NCBI RefSeq assembly: GCF_001552135.1
Contig: NZ_BCQP01000019.1
Coordinates: 53,172 to 117,171 of the forward strand
DNA from: Actinomadura chibensis NBRC 106107
GTDB taxonomy: Bacteria > Actinomycetota > Actinomycetes > Streptosporangiales > Streptosporangiaceae
Length of the DNA stretch: 64,000 bases
Direction of reading: 5' to 3'
In this document: piece by piece, positions 7,759 to 15,876 of the stretch
Layout of the letters: every line of letters begins with the position of its first letter
Position numbering within the stretch: the first letter of the stretch is position 1
Translations under genes and position numbers: made by a program
The notes under the pieces: model-generated
Seen by the model: the letters and a program-made list of their open reading frames with translations, nothing else
Databases searched by the model: none
What the model was told of the DNA's origin: nothing

Positions 7759-8805
7759 TCAGTGGTCGCAGGGCGCGCTTCCCGCGTGCTCGTGCGGGTC
7801 GTCGCCGTCGGCCACGTGGCGCGGGCCGTGCGCGTCGTCGCAGTGGACGTGCCCGCCGCCCGCCACAGCGCCGACGTGGTCGACCTCCAGCGTGGAGTGG
7901 GTGATCCCGTACGAGTCGCGCAGCAGCTCCTGCAGGTCGCGCCGGACGGCGTGGCAGTCGCCCCCGGCGTCGACGAGCACGTGCGCCGACAGCGCCGGGT
8001 AGCCGGAGCTGACCTCCCACACGTGCAGGTCGTGGACCTCCTCGACGCAGGGCCGTCCGGCGAGCCTGCCGCCGAGCTCGGACGGGTCGATCCCGGCGGG
8101 CGCGGCCTCCATCAGGACGCGGCCCGCGTCCCGGAGCAGCCCGTATCCCGCCTTGAGCATCAGCGACGCCACCACCAGCGAGGCGATCGCGTCGGCGCGG
8201 GCGAAGCCGGTCGTCCACACGACGAGCCCGGCCACCGCCGTGGAGATGAACGCGAACAGGTCGTTCAGGATGTGCTGGAACGCGCCCTCGACGTTCAGGC
8301 TGCGCCGGTCGGCCCGGCTGATCAGCACGGTCGCGGCGACGTTGACGGCGATGCCGGCGAGGGCCGTCCAGAACACGAACTGGCCGTGCACCTCGGGCGG
8401 CTCGATCAGCCGCCGGACGCCCTCGTACAGGAAGTAGACGGTGAGCAGGATCAGCGTCAGCCCGTTGAGCTGCGCGGACAGGATCTCGGCGCGGCGCAGG
8501 CCGTAGGTGTAGCCGCCCTTCGGCGGGCGCGCCGCGATGCGCATCGCGACCAGCGCCAGCGCGATCGCGAACGCGTCGGTCATCATGTGCGCGGCGTCGG
8601 TGATCAGCGCCAGCGACCCGGCGATCACGCCGATCACGACCTCGCCCGCCATGTAGACGACGATCAGCGCCAGCGCGCCGCCGAGCAGCCGCCGGTCGGC
8701 GGTCGGTGAGACGGCGTGCCCGTGGCCGTGGCCGTGGCCATGCCCGTGCCCGTGCCCGTGCCCGTGCCCGTGCTCGGTGGTCTCGGTCTTCCGTTCCCGG
8801 GTCAT
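7759..8805 (-). CDS. Cation diffusion facilitator (CzcD/ZitB-like) metal exporter with a (Gly-His)10 tail
   Basis: 348 residues from ATG 8803-8805. Residues 11-30 are ten consecutive Gly-His type pairs, a metal-binding N-terminus. Six membrane helices follow, with the HxxxD metal sites AHMMTD and QHILND, then a cytoplasmic ferredoxin-like domain with conserved SxHVLVD-type sequence (SAHVLVDAGG) and another His-rich end (GGGHVHCDDAHGPRH). CDF proteins export Zn2+, Co2+ or Cd2+ against protons. It lies 64 bases downstream of an ArsR/SmtB gene on the same strand, so the pair is very likely a metal-induced efflux operon. Confidence 0.92.
   Translation of the reverse strand: MTRERKTETTEHGHGHGHGHGHGHGHGHGHAVSPTADRRLLGGALALIVVYMAGEVVIGVIAGSLALITDAAHMMTDAFAIALALVAMRIAARPPKGGYTYGLRRAEILSAQLNGLTLILLTVYFLYEGVRRLIEPPEVHGQFVFWTALAGIAVNVAATVLISRADRRSLNVEGAFQHILNDLFAFISTAVAGLVVWTTGFARADAIASLVVASLMLKAGYGLLRDAGRVLMEAAPAGIDPSELGGRLAGRPCVEEVHDLHVWEVSSGYPALSAHVLVDAGGDCHAVRRDLQELLRDSYGITHSTLEVDHVGAVAGGGHVHCDDAHGPRHVADGDDPHEHAGSAPCDH
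8716..8774 (-). repeat. Hexanucleotide repeat encoding the Gly-His tract
   Basis: About ten tandem copies of a 6-base unit (CACGGC/CACGGG on the coding strand) encode the Gly-His run of the exporter. Third-position changes break the repeat into blocks. Such tracts can change length by slippage without shifting the frame. Confidence 0.8.
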
Positions 8806-8869
8806 GAGACCGCGCCCTTCTGCGGGCGGCCCTCGCTCGGGACTCGCGCGGGTCCTCGCATCGCTCCGG

Positions 8870-9337
8870 TCATCGGGAGTCCTCCCCGTGGCCGATGTGG
8901 GTGAGGGCGAGGTCGAGCAGCATCCGGACGTGCGAGTCGTCCAGCCGGTAGTAGGCCATCCGGCCGGACCTGCGGACCCGCACGACCCGGTTGGCGCGCA
9001 GCAGGCGCAGCGCGTGCGAGACCGCCGACTCCGAGTGCCCGCAGGACGCGGCGATGTCGCACACGCACATCTCGCCCCCTTCGAGCAGCGCGATGATCAC
9101 CCGCAGCCGCCCGGGGTCGGACAGCAGCCCGAACACCTGCGCCAGCTCGTTGATCGTCTCCCCGGCCGGGAGCGCGGCGGTGACCAGGGCGACCTTCGCG
9201 GGGTCGACGACGCGGACCGCGCACGCGTCCGCCGCGACGGCCTCGGCGGAGGCCGCCGCGACGGCCTCCGGAGCTTCCGGAGCCGCCGCGCCGGCGGCGC
9301 CCGGGGCGTCGGGAGCGATATCTGAAGCACTGCTCAT
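8870..9337 (-). CDS. ArsR/SmtB family metal sensor with both alpha3 and alpha5 ligand sets
   Basis: 155 residues from ATG 9335-9337. The first 40 residues are Ala-rich; the winged helix follows (LSDPGRLRVIIALLEGGEM, SESAVSHALRLLRANRVV). Two metal sites of the family can be read. The CVC motif (Cys91, Cys93, with Cys39 and Cys99 nearby) is the alpha3 site of ArsR/CadC. Asp134, His136, His147 and His150 have the spacing of the SmtB/CzrA alpha5 zinc site. It should repress its own operon and the downstream exporter and release DNA when zinc, cadmium or a similar ion binds. A 14-bp palindrome covers its start codon. Confidence 0.9.
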   Translation of the reverse strand: MSSASDIAPDAPGAAGAAAPEAPEAVAAASAEAVAADACAVRVVDPAKVALVTAALPAGETINELAQVFGLLSDPGRLRVIIALLEGGEMCVCDIAASCGHSESAVSHALRLLRANRVVRVRRSGRMAYYRLDDSHVRMLLDLALTHIGHGEDSR

Positions 9338-9344
9338 ATGAGCA
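9331..9344. promoter_or_regulatory. 14-bp perfect palindrome over the sensor start codon (probable SmtB/CadC-type operator)
   Basis: TGCTCATATGAGCA is perfectly palindromic and contains the ATG of the ArsR-type gene. On the minus strand TATATT sits five bases before that ATG, which would suit a leaderless promoter whose start site lies in the operator. GGAG 11 bases upstream is only a weak ribosome site. AT-rich palindromes with TGA-TCA ends are typical targets of SmtB-family repressors. Confidence 0.65.
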
Positions 9345-9362
9345 AATATACTCCAGGTGTCC

Positions 9363-10412
9363 TCAGGAGACCGTCGGGGCGGGCTCCTCGGACGGCGGCA
9401 GCGACATCGGGCCCTGCGTGGGCTCGCCGGGCTGCTCGATTCCGCCGCCCGTCCCGGGGTCGCCGCCACCCGTACCCGGATCCTCGGTCGGGACGCCCGG
9501 CGAACCCGGCGAAACCTCGGGGCTCGGCGTCTCCGTGCCCGGCGACTCGGTCCCGGGCGACTCCGGCCCCGGCGACTCGACGCCGGGCGAGTCCAGCCCG
9601 GAGTCGGACGGCGCCGGCGAGTCGCTCGTCGGGACCTCGGTCTCCGTGGTCGGCAGCTCGGTGGGCGGCCCGTCCGACTCGCCCTCGGTGGCGCGCGGCC
9701 GCTCGAACCCCATCGTCGCCTCCGGGTCGACGAGGACGAAGGTCTCGATCGTCCCCTTCCGCGAATCCCGGGGCTGGATCTCCGTCACATTCCGCTTCTT
9801 GAATCCCGGCCAGGATCGGCCAGTGTAGGACACGTTGCCGGACGAGATCTTTTCCTTCGGACGGGTCAGCGGATTTCCACAATTGCACTTGACCGTGGGC
9901 ACTCCGTAACCATTGATCAAAACGCCCATTCCGGCCTGCAGGACGGCGGGCGCGGACACCGCCTTGCCCTCGTGGTACCCGTGGTTCGTGACCAGCGTGT
10001 CGGTGCGCAGCAGGACCGGCGTCAGCCGCGACACATACCGCGGGATATCGCTCACCGGGATGCCCTGGACCTCCGCCCACGCCTTGGCCTTCTCCGGGTT
10101 GGCCTGCAGGAACGCCACCAGCTTCTGCTGGTCGCAGGTGGACGCCTGGCGCGTCCCCCCGTACAGGCCGGGGGAGTCGCCGGTCTTCTTCCCGCCCGCC
10201 TGGGGGCGCGGCTTGACGCCGGTCTTGTCGGTGTTGGCGACCAGCGTGTACGGGTCGGGGCCCGGCGTTCCCACGGTCAGCCTGGTGATGGTGGCGCCCG
10301 CGTCGCCGCACGCGGCCAGCGCGGTCGCCGCCAGCGCCAGCGCCGCCGCGGCCGCCGCCGCCGACCGGAACCGGACCCGGCGCCGCGCAATTCTCGAATG
10401 GATCTCAGGCAT
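9363..10412 (-). CDS. Secreted lipoprotein, DUF6777-like
   Basis: 349 residues from ATG 10410-10412 (GGGAG about ten bases upstream). A signal peptide ends in the lipobox LAAC, so Cys35 should be lipidated and the protein anchored on the outer face of the membrane. Residues 45-220 form a globular domain with CDQQKLVAFLQANPEKAKAWA and CNCGNPL that I associate, from memory, with DUF6777, a domain often found beside Ser/Thr kinases. The last 120 residues are low-complexity Ser/Pro/Gly/Glu with SPGTE/SPGPE repeats, perhaps a wall-spanning stalk. It is divergent from the kinase gene at 10559. Biochemical function unknown. Confidence 0.75.
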   Translation of the reverse strand: MPEIHSRIARRRVRFRSAAAAAAALALAATALAACGDAGATITRLTVGTPGPDPYTLVANTDKTGVKPRPQAGGKKTGDSPGLYGGTRQASTCDQQKLVAFLQANPEKAKAWAEVQGIPVSDIPRYVSRLTPVLLRTDTLVTNHGYHEGKAVSAPAVLQAGMGVLINGYGVPTVKCNCGNPLTRPKEKISSGNVSYTGRSWPGFKKRNVTEIQPRDSRKGTIETFVLVDPEATMGFERPRATEGESDGPPTELPTTETEVPTSDSPAPSDSGLDSPGVESPGPESPGTESPGTETPSPEVSPGSPGVPTEDPGTGGGDPGTGGGIEQPGEPTQGPMSLPPSEEPAPTVS

Positions 10413-10455
10413 GCGTCATGTCTCCCGCTGTCTCCCGCCTCGGGCCAGCCGAACC

Positions 10456-10461
10456 TATACT
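10456..10461 (+). promoter_or_regulatory. -10 box TATACT upstream of the first Ser/Thr kinase
   Basis: TATACT is a near-perfect -10 hexamer in a local AT-rich patch. The expected start near 10468 gives a leader of about 90 bases before ATG 10559 and rules out the longer frame starting at 10418. No clear -35 box is seen at 17-18 bases. Confidence 0.4.
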
Positions 10462-10558
10462 CTTTGATGCCGGGCGGAGCGGATTTGTGCTCGGCGGAAT
10501 GCTCGAATTTCCACGGCCGGCCGCGGAGCCGGTGTCGGGGGACCCGACGGGGGTGCGA

Positions 10559-12466
10559 ATGGCGGGTCCGAGTCCCCTCTCCGCCGCCGATCCCGTCCGG
10601 CTCGGCGGCTGGGAGCTGCTCGGCCGGCTCGGCACCGGCGGGCAGGGCGCGGTCTACCTCGGCCGCCCGGTCGATCCGGGGGCGGGGCCGTCCCGCGTCG
10701 CGGTCAAGCTCCTGCACGCGCAGCTGCTCGCCGACGCGGGCGCGCGGGAGCGGTTCGTCCGCGAGCTGGCGCTGCTCCAGCGCGTCGCCGGGTTCTGCAC
10801 CGCGCAGATGCTCGCCGCCGACATGGCGGGCGACCGGCCCTACATCGTCAGCGAGTACGTCCCCGGGCTGTCGCTGCGGGCGCTCGTCCAGGAGGAGGGG
10901 CCGCGCACCGGCGCCGACCTCGACCGGCTCGCGATCAGCTCGGTGACGGCGCTCACCGCGATCCACCGCGCGAACGTCGTGCACCGCGACTTCAAGCCGC
11001 AGAACGTCCTGATGGGCCCGGACGGCCCGCGCGTGATCGACTTCGGCATCGCCCGCGCGTTCGACGCGGGCGCCACCATGACCAGCCAGGTCGTCGGCAC
11101 CCCCGCCTACATGGCGCCCGAGCAGTTCACCGGGCGCGTCGGGCCCGCCACCGACCTGTTCGCCTGGGCGAGCACCCTGCTGTTCGCCGCCACCGGCCGC
11201 GACCCGTTCGCCGGGGGCGCGCTGCCCGCCGTGATGTACCGGATCATGCACGAGACGCCCGACCTGAGCGTCCTGCCCGCGCCGCTCGCCGACGTCGCCG
11301 CCGCCTGCCTCGCCAAGGACCCGAAGGCCCGGCCGACCTCGGAGGACGTCCTGCTGTGGCTCCTCGGCGAACGCGAACGCCACGCCCGCCTCGACACCGC
11401 CACCCTGGACGGCGCCCGTTCGCCCCACCCCCGTCCGGACCCGGCGACCGAACATCTGCCCACCCCCACCACCCCGCACCAGCAGCCCACCGCCCGCCTC
11501 CCCGAAGAGGCGCCCGCCACCCGCCCCTGGGAGAACCCCGGCAACGCGGCCCCCGGCCAGAACTCCCTGCACCTCCAACCGAACGCGCACCCGGCCGGGC
11601 CGACCCCTTCCCCCGGCGCACCCGGCGGCGCGATACCCGGACGCGATGCCTGGTCGCCCCACGCGGCACCGCACCCCGGCCACCCGACCCCCTCACCCGG
11701 ATCACCAGGCGGCACGGTGCCGGGCCAGGACGCCTGGCACGACCGCGCGGACTCCCGCCCCGGCCGGCCGGGCGCCTCCGGCGGAGCGCCGGGCGGCGGG
11801 GTGCTCGGGCAGGACGCCTGGTATGACCACGGGGAAGCGCGTCCCGGCCAGCCGGGCCCTCCGGGCGGCGCGGTGCCGGGGCAGGACGCCTGGTACGACC
11901 GCGCGGACGCGCGTCCCGGGCAGCCGGGCCCTTCGGGCGGCGCGGGGCAGGCGGGGGCCTCCGCCGGGGTGGCGGGGGGTGCGGTGCTTGGGGCGGACGC
12001 TTGGCGGACGCAGGTGGAGTCGGGGGGCGGGCAGCCCGAGGCGTGGCCTGGGCAGTCGGGATCCTGGGCCGGGACGGGCCCGGCGGTTCGGGGGGTGCGG
12101 CGGGGGCCCGCGCTGGTGGCCGGGCTGCTGTTCGCCGCGCTGCTGGCCGCGGTGGACGTCTTCGTGCTCGCCCTGCTGATCGCCCAGCCGTCGCTGACCC
12201 ACGGCAACCGGGGCGGCCTGCTGCCGGTCGCGGCGTCCTCGTACGTCCTGGTGGCGATCGTCACGCTGGTCGCCGTCATCCTGGCCTGGCGGGGCAGCCG
12301 CGGCGCCGTCTGGACGGTCATGGCGGCGCGCGTCGTCCGGGTCGCGATGTTCGCGGCGTGGGGCAAGGTGCTCACGGTCGGCGCGCCCGTGCTGGCCGGG
12401 TACGCCGTGCTGACCGCCGTGGTCGTCCTCCTGCTGACCCGGGGCCTGATGCGGTCATCCCGCTGA
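10559..12466 (+). CDS. Membrane-anchored Ser/Thr protein kinase with DAW-repeat linker
   Basis: 635 residues from ATG 10559 (GGGGG five bases upstream). Residues 15-275 are a Hanks-type kinase: glycine loop GTGGQG, ATP lysine Lys50, catalytic HRDFKPQN (His142-Asp144), DFG 161-163 and TPAYMAPEQ in the activation segment, so it should be active. A long Pro/Gly-rich linker follows, with five copies of a GxxxGxDAW unit between about 360 and 500. Four transmembrane helices end the protein (about 520-632). There are no PASTA domains; the C-terminus is a membrane bundle with no large outer domain. It is divergent from the lipoprotein gene and overlaps the convergent VWA gene by 12 bases. Confidence 0.92.
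   Translation: MAGPSPLSAADPVRLGGWELLGRLGTGGQGAVYLGRPVDPGAGPSRVAVKLLHAQLLADAGARERFVRELALLQRVAGFCTAQMLAADMAGDRPYIVSEYVPGLSLRALVQEEGPRTGADLDRLAISSVTALTAIHRANVVHRDFKPQNVLMGPDGPRVIDFGIARAFDAGATMTSQVVGTPAYMAPEQFTGRVGPATDLFAWASTLLFAATGRDPFAGGALPAVMYRIMHETPDLSVLPAPLADVAAACLAKDPKARPTSEDVLLWLLGERERHARLDTATLDGARSPHPRPDPATEHLPTPTTPHQQPTARLPEEAPATRPWENPGNAAPGQNSLHLQPNAHPAGPTPSPGAPGGAIPGRDAWSPHAAPHPGHPTPSPGSPGGTVPGQDAWHDRADSRPGRPGASGGAPGGGVLGQDAWYDHGEARPGQPGPPGGAVPGQDAWYDRADARPGQPGPSGGAGQAGASAGVAGGAVLGADAWRTQVESGGGQPEAWPGQSGSWAGTGPAVRGVRRGPALVAGLLFAALLAAVDVFVLALLIAQPSLTHGNRGGLLPVAASSYVLVAIVTLVAVILAWRGSRGAVWTVMAARVVRVAMFAAWGKVLTVGAPVLAGYAVLTAVVVLLLTRGLMRSSR
11621..12070 (+). repeat. Five imperfect tandem repeats encoding GxDAW units in the kinase linker
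   Basis: DAW is encoded at about 11645, 11729, 11813, 11884 and 11996, each in a G-G/A-x-V/I-P/L-G-x-DAW context followed by an acidic or basic patch and PGxPG. Unit lengths vary between roughly 70 and 110 bases, so the copies are diverged and have gained spacers. Confidence 0.75.
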
Positions 12467-13618
12467 CTCGTGGCGCTCCGACCAGCGCTTGAGGTCGCGG
12501 CGCTCGATCGCGGCGGCCATCAGGTCCGGGAAGGCGTCCGGGGTGCAGGCGAAGGCGGGCACGCCCATCGCCGCCAGCGCCGCCGCGTTCTCGTGGTCGT
12601 AGGCGGGGGCGCCCTCGTCCGACAGGGCGAGCAGCACCACCACCTGGACGCCCGCCCCCGTCAGCGCCGCCACGCGGCTCAGCAGCTCCTCGCGCACGCC
12701 GCCCTCGTACAGGTCGCTGATCAGCACGAGGACCGTGTCGTTCGGACGCGTCACGAGCCCCTGGCAGTACGCGACGGCGCGGTTGATGTCGGTGCCGCCG
12801 CCGAGCTGCGTGCCGAACAGCACCTCCACCGGGTCGTGGAGCTGGTCGGTCAGGTCGACGACGCTGGTGTCGAAGACCACGAGCGACGTGCGCAGCGACC
12901 GCATCGAGGCGAGCACGGCCCCGAACACGCTCGCGTACACGACCGACGCCGCCATCGAGCCGCTCTGGTCGATGGCGAGGACGACGTCCCGCTTGACGGC
13001 CTGCCGCCGCCGCCCGTACCCGATCATCCGCTCCGGGACGAGCGTGCCGTGCTCGGGCAGGTAGTGCCGCAGGTTCGCGCGGATCGTCCGGTCCCAGTCG
13101 ACGTCGGCGAGGCGGCGCGGCCGGGACGTGCGGGCCGCGCGGTCGAGGGCGCCGCCGACCGCCGACCGGGTCCGCTGGGCGAGCCTGCGCTCCAGGTCGC
13201 GGACGACGCCGCGCACCACCGCCCGCGCCGACTCGCGGGCCCGGTCGGGCAGCACCCGGTTCAGCGACAGCAGGGTGCCGACGAGGTGGACGTCCGGTTC
13301 GACGGCGTCGAGCATCTCCGGCTCCAGCAGCAGCCGGGTGAGGTCGAGGCGCTCGATCGCGTCCTTCTGCATGACCTGGACGACGCTCGACGGGAAGTAC
13401 GCGCGGATGTCGCCGAGCCACCGCGCGACCGAGGGCGCGGAGTCGCCGAGCCCGGCGCTGCGCCGCCCCGGCCGGGGACGCCCCTCCTCGCCCGCGCCGT
13501 AGAGCTTCTCCAGGGCGCCGTCCATGCGGGCGTCGTCGCCGGTCAGCGTCACGCCGGTGCCGTCGGCGCGCTCCCCGCCGAGCACCAGCCGCCAGCGCCG
13601 GAGCCGTTCGTCGGTCAT
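12455..13618 (-). CDS. VWA domain protein (CoxE-like), last gene of the SWIM-MoxR-VWA operon
   Basis: 387 residues from ATG 13616-13618, which overlaps the DUF5682 stop in ATGA. The N-terminal 200 residues are helical and basic; residues 210-385 are a von Willebrand A domain with an intact MIDAS (DQSGS at 217-221, a later threonine in GGGTDINRA and the aspartate of LISDLYEGG). In characterised MoxR-VWA pairs, the VWA protein docks on the AAA+ hexamer through its MIDAS and delivers or holds the substrate. Here the partner should be the ATPase encoded two genes upstream. No signal peptide, so cytoplasmic. Confidence 0.9.
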   Translation of the reverse strand: MTDERLRRWRLVLGGERADGTGVTLTGDDARMDGALEKLYGAGEEGRPRPGRRSAGLGDSAPSVARWLGDIRAYFPSSVVQVMQKDAIERLDLTRLLLEPEMLDAVEPDVHLVGTLLSLNRVLPDRARESARAVVRGVVRDLERRLAQRTRSAVGGALDRAARTSRPRRLADVDWDRTIRANLRHYLPEHGTLVPERMIGYGRRRQAVKRDVVLAIDQSGSMAASVVYASVFGAVLASMRSLRTSLVVFDTSVVDLTDQLHDPVEVLFGTQLGGGTDINRAVAYCQGLVTRPNDTVLVLISDLYEGGVREELLSRVAALTGAGVQVVVLLALSDEGAPAYDHENAAALAAMGVPAFACTPDAFPDLMAAAIERRDLKRWSERHESAG

Positions 13619-15876
13619 CGGGCCTCCGTCCAGCCGAGGATGTGCAGGGTCGTGGCGACGGCGGCGGCCGCGCGGGCGTCGTCGACGTCGTCGTCCGCCG
13701 GGCGGGACGGCCCGGACGGCGACCGGCCCCGGCGGCGGAGCCGCTCGCCGATGGCCCGCCGCTCGGCGGCGGCGTAGGCGCCGAAGGTGCGCCGCAGCAG
13801 CGGCAGCACGTCGGTGAACGAGTCGGCGGGCAGCCCCGCGACCCACTGGTCGACGAGCCGGAGCAGGTCGTCGTCGTGGACGAGCAGCAGCGCCCCGCCC
13901 GACAGGAAGCCCTCCACCCACGCGGCGGCGCGCGCGGGCGCGGCCCCGACCGACACCGCCCGCGCCATCCGGTCGGGGACGTCGCCGAGGCGGCCCGCGT
14001 CCAGCAGCAGGCGGGTGAGGCGGCCCTCGATCAGGCCGTGCAGGGTGTCGGGCCGCGCGAGCAGGCCCTCCAGCGTCCGCCGCCAGCGCTCGGTGTGGCC
14101 GTCGTCGCCGAGGAGGGCCAGCGCGCCGTGCACGGCGTCGATGTGGGCGAGGAACTCGCGGGCCGCGTCGTCGTCGAGGTTCGTCACCGCGGGCGGCAGG
14201 CCCACGCGGACGCGGACGATCAGCCCGTCGACCACCGTGCGGAGCGGGCCCGTCGACGTGCCGCGGACGTCGCCGTAGCGCAGCGCCCGCACGAGCGCGG
14301 GCAGCGCGGACATCAGGTGCGCGACGTCGGCGTCGACGGCGGCCCGGTCGGCGAGGGCGCGCATCACGTCCGGCAGCGCGTCGCCGAGGTCGGCGAGCAG
14401 GCACCGCTCCGCCACGGACGTGAGGTCGGCGAGCGCGGTGGCGTGCCCGGCGAGCGCCTTCGCCCGCGCCGTCGCCGCGCCGCGCACGGTCGTGCCCCAC
14501 GCGCCCGCCTCGATCAGCTCGACGTCGAACTCGGGACGCCACATCAGCGTCCACGTCTCGCGGAAGGTGCCCTTCGACCGGCCCGTGTCGGACGGGACGC
14601 CCCAGTCCACGTCGAGCAGGCGGAGCCGGTGCAGCAGGCGGCTGCGCTCCAGGTCGGTGGGCTTGCGGAGGTCGAGGTCCTGCTCCTTGTCGAGCGCGGA
14701 CGGCCTGAGCCGCAGCCGCCGCTGCTCGGCCTGCAGGTCGCGCTGGAGCGGCACCATCGGCGTGCGCTCGGGGACGGCGCCGAGCCGCTCGCCGACCACC
14801 ATCCGCCGCTGGATCAGCTCGACCGGCAGGTCGGCGCCCTCGCACAGCACGGCCCGGGTCGCCTCGGTGACCTCGTCCAGCCCGGCGAGCGGTCGGCCGC
14901 GCAGCGCGGCGAGCGCCTCCGCCAGCCGGACGGCCTCGATCACGTGCGCGGACGAGACGTGCAGGTCCTCCTCGCGGAGCACCCGGGCGGCGGCGGTGAG
15001 CCACCGCTCGATCGGCCGGTCGGCGGCCGTGAACAGGTGGTGGTACCAGCCGGGGGAGCGGACGCCCGCGCCGTAGCCGGAGCGCCCGGCGAGCCGGCCG
15101 TGCGTCCACGGGACCCAGGTCATCGCGACCCTGGCCTTGGGCAGGCCGCGCAGCGTCCGGTCGTCGTGGGCGGCGGGGACCTTCGCCGTCAGCGCCGGGA
15201 CGTGCCACGCCCCGCACACCACCGCGACCCGCTCGTGGCCCTCCTTGAGGGTGCGGCGGAGCGTCCGGCGCATGTGCGCCTCGCGCTGCTCCTCGCGGCG
15301 CGGGTGGCGGGACGGGTCGACGCGCTCGCGCAGCTCGGCCATCGCCTCCGCGATGGCGGGGAACGGCGACGGGCCCGCGCCGCGGTGCTCGACGACGTCG
15401 TCCCACCAGCGCTCGGCGTCGTCGTACCCGGCGGCCTCCGCCAGCCGGCCGAGCGGGTCGAGCCGGACGTCCGCCTCGTCCGGCGGGGGCTCGGCCTCCG
15501 AGGCCGGGACGAGCTGCTGCGCCGCCGGAAGGTCGCAGAACCGGACCGGGACGCCCGCGCCGAGCCCGTACCTGATCGCCTGCCACTCGGGGCTGAACTC
15601 GGCGAACGGCCAGAACGCGGCCCTGCGGCCGTCCTCGCCCTTGTCCGGCCCCTCCTCCGCGCCCTCCTTCGGCGCGCCGCCGGACGCGGGCGCGTAGGCG
15701 AGCAGCGCGACCGGCGGCACCATCCCCGGATCGCCCGCCAGCTCCACGATCGGGTCGGCCTCGGGCGGGCCCTCGATCAGCACCGCGTCCGGTTGGAACT
15801 CTTCCAGGGCGCCGCGCAGCGCCCGCGCCGAGCCGGGCCCATGGTGCCGGATCCCGTAGACCTCGACTCGGCTCAA
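13615..15876 (-). CDS. DUF5682 family protein (TraB/TIKI-like motifs)
   Basis: 753 residues. I place the start at TTG 15874-15876: it overlaps the ATPase stop (TTGA), has GGGAGG four bases upstream, and no ATG or GTG fits. It opens with VYGIRHHGPGSARAL and DAVLIEGPPEAD; at 217-229 it has VAVVCGAWHVPAL. These resemble the N-terminal GTaHvS...SA..V and the late VVGaGHvpG motifs of the TraB/PrgY/TIKI fold (inference). The rest is largely helical. It is cytoplasmic by sequence and co-translated with the MoxR ATPase and VWA protein, so probably a dedicated partner or effector of that pair. Activity unknown. Confidence 0.85.
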   Translation of the reverse strand: MSRVEVYGIRHHGPGSARALRGALEEFQPDAVLIEGPPEADPIVELAGDPGMVPPVALLAYAPASGGAPKEGAEEGPDKGEDGRRAAFWPFAEFSPEWQAIRYGLGAGVPVRFCDLPAAQQLVPASEAEPPPDEADVRLDPLGRLAEAAGYDDAERWWDDVVEHRGAGPSPFPAIAEAMAELRERVDPSRHPRREEQREAHMRRTLRRTLKEGHERVAVVCGAWHVPALTAKVPAAHDDRTLRGLPKARVAMTWVPWTHGRLAGRSGYGAGVRSPGWYHHLFTAADRPIERWLTAAARVLREEDLHVSSAHVIEAVRLAEALAALRGRPLAGLDEVTEATRAVLCEGADLPVELIQRRMVVGERLGAVPERTPMVPLQRDLQAEQRRLRLRPSALDKEQDLDLRKPTDLERSRLLHRLRLLDVDWGVPSDTGRSKGTFRETWTLMWRPEFDVELIEAGAWGTTVRGAATARAKALAGHATALADLTSVAERCLLADLGDALPDVMRALADRAAVDADVAHLMSALPALVRALRYGDVRGTSTGPLRTVVDGLIVRVRVGLPPAVTNLDDDAAREFLAHIDAVHGALALLGDDGHTERWRRTLEGLLARPDTLHGLIEGRLTRLLLDAGRLGDVPDRMARAVSVGAAPARAAAWVEGFLSGGALLLVHDDDLLRLVDQWVAGLPADSFTDVLPLLRRTFGAYAAAERRAIGERLRRRGRSPSGPSRPADDDVDDARAAAAVATTLHILGWTEAR

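Noticed and set aside
10418..10558. 47-residue N-terminal extension of the first kinase
   Set aside because: It contains the -10 box TATACT and no kinase sequence; ATG 10559 has a good ribosome site just before the kinase domain.
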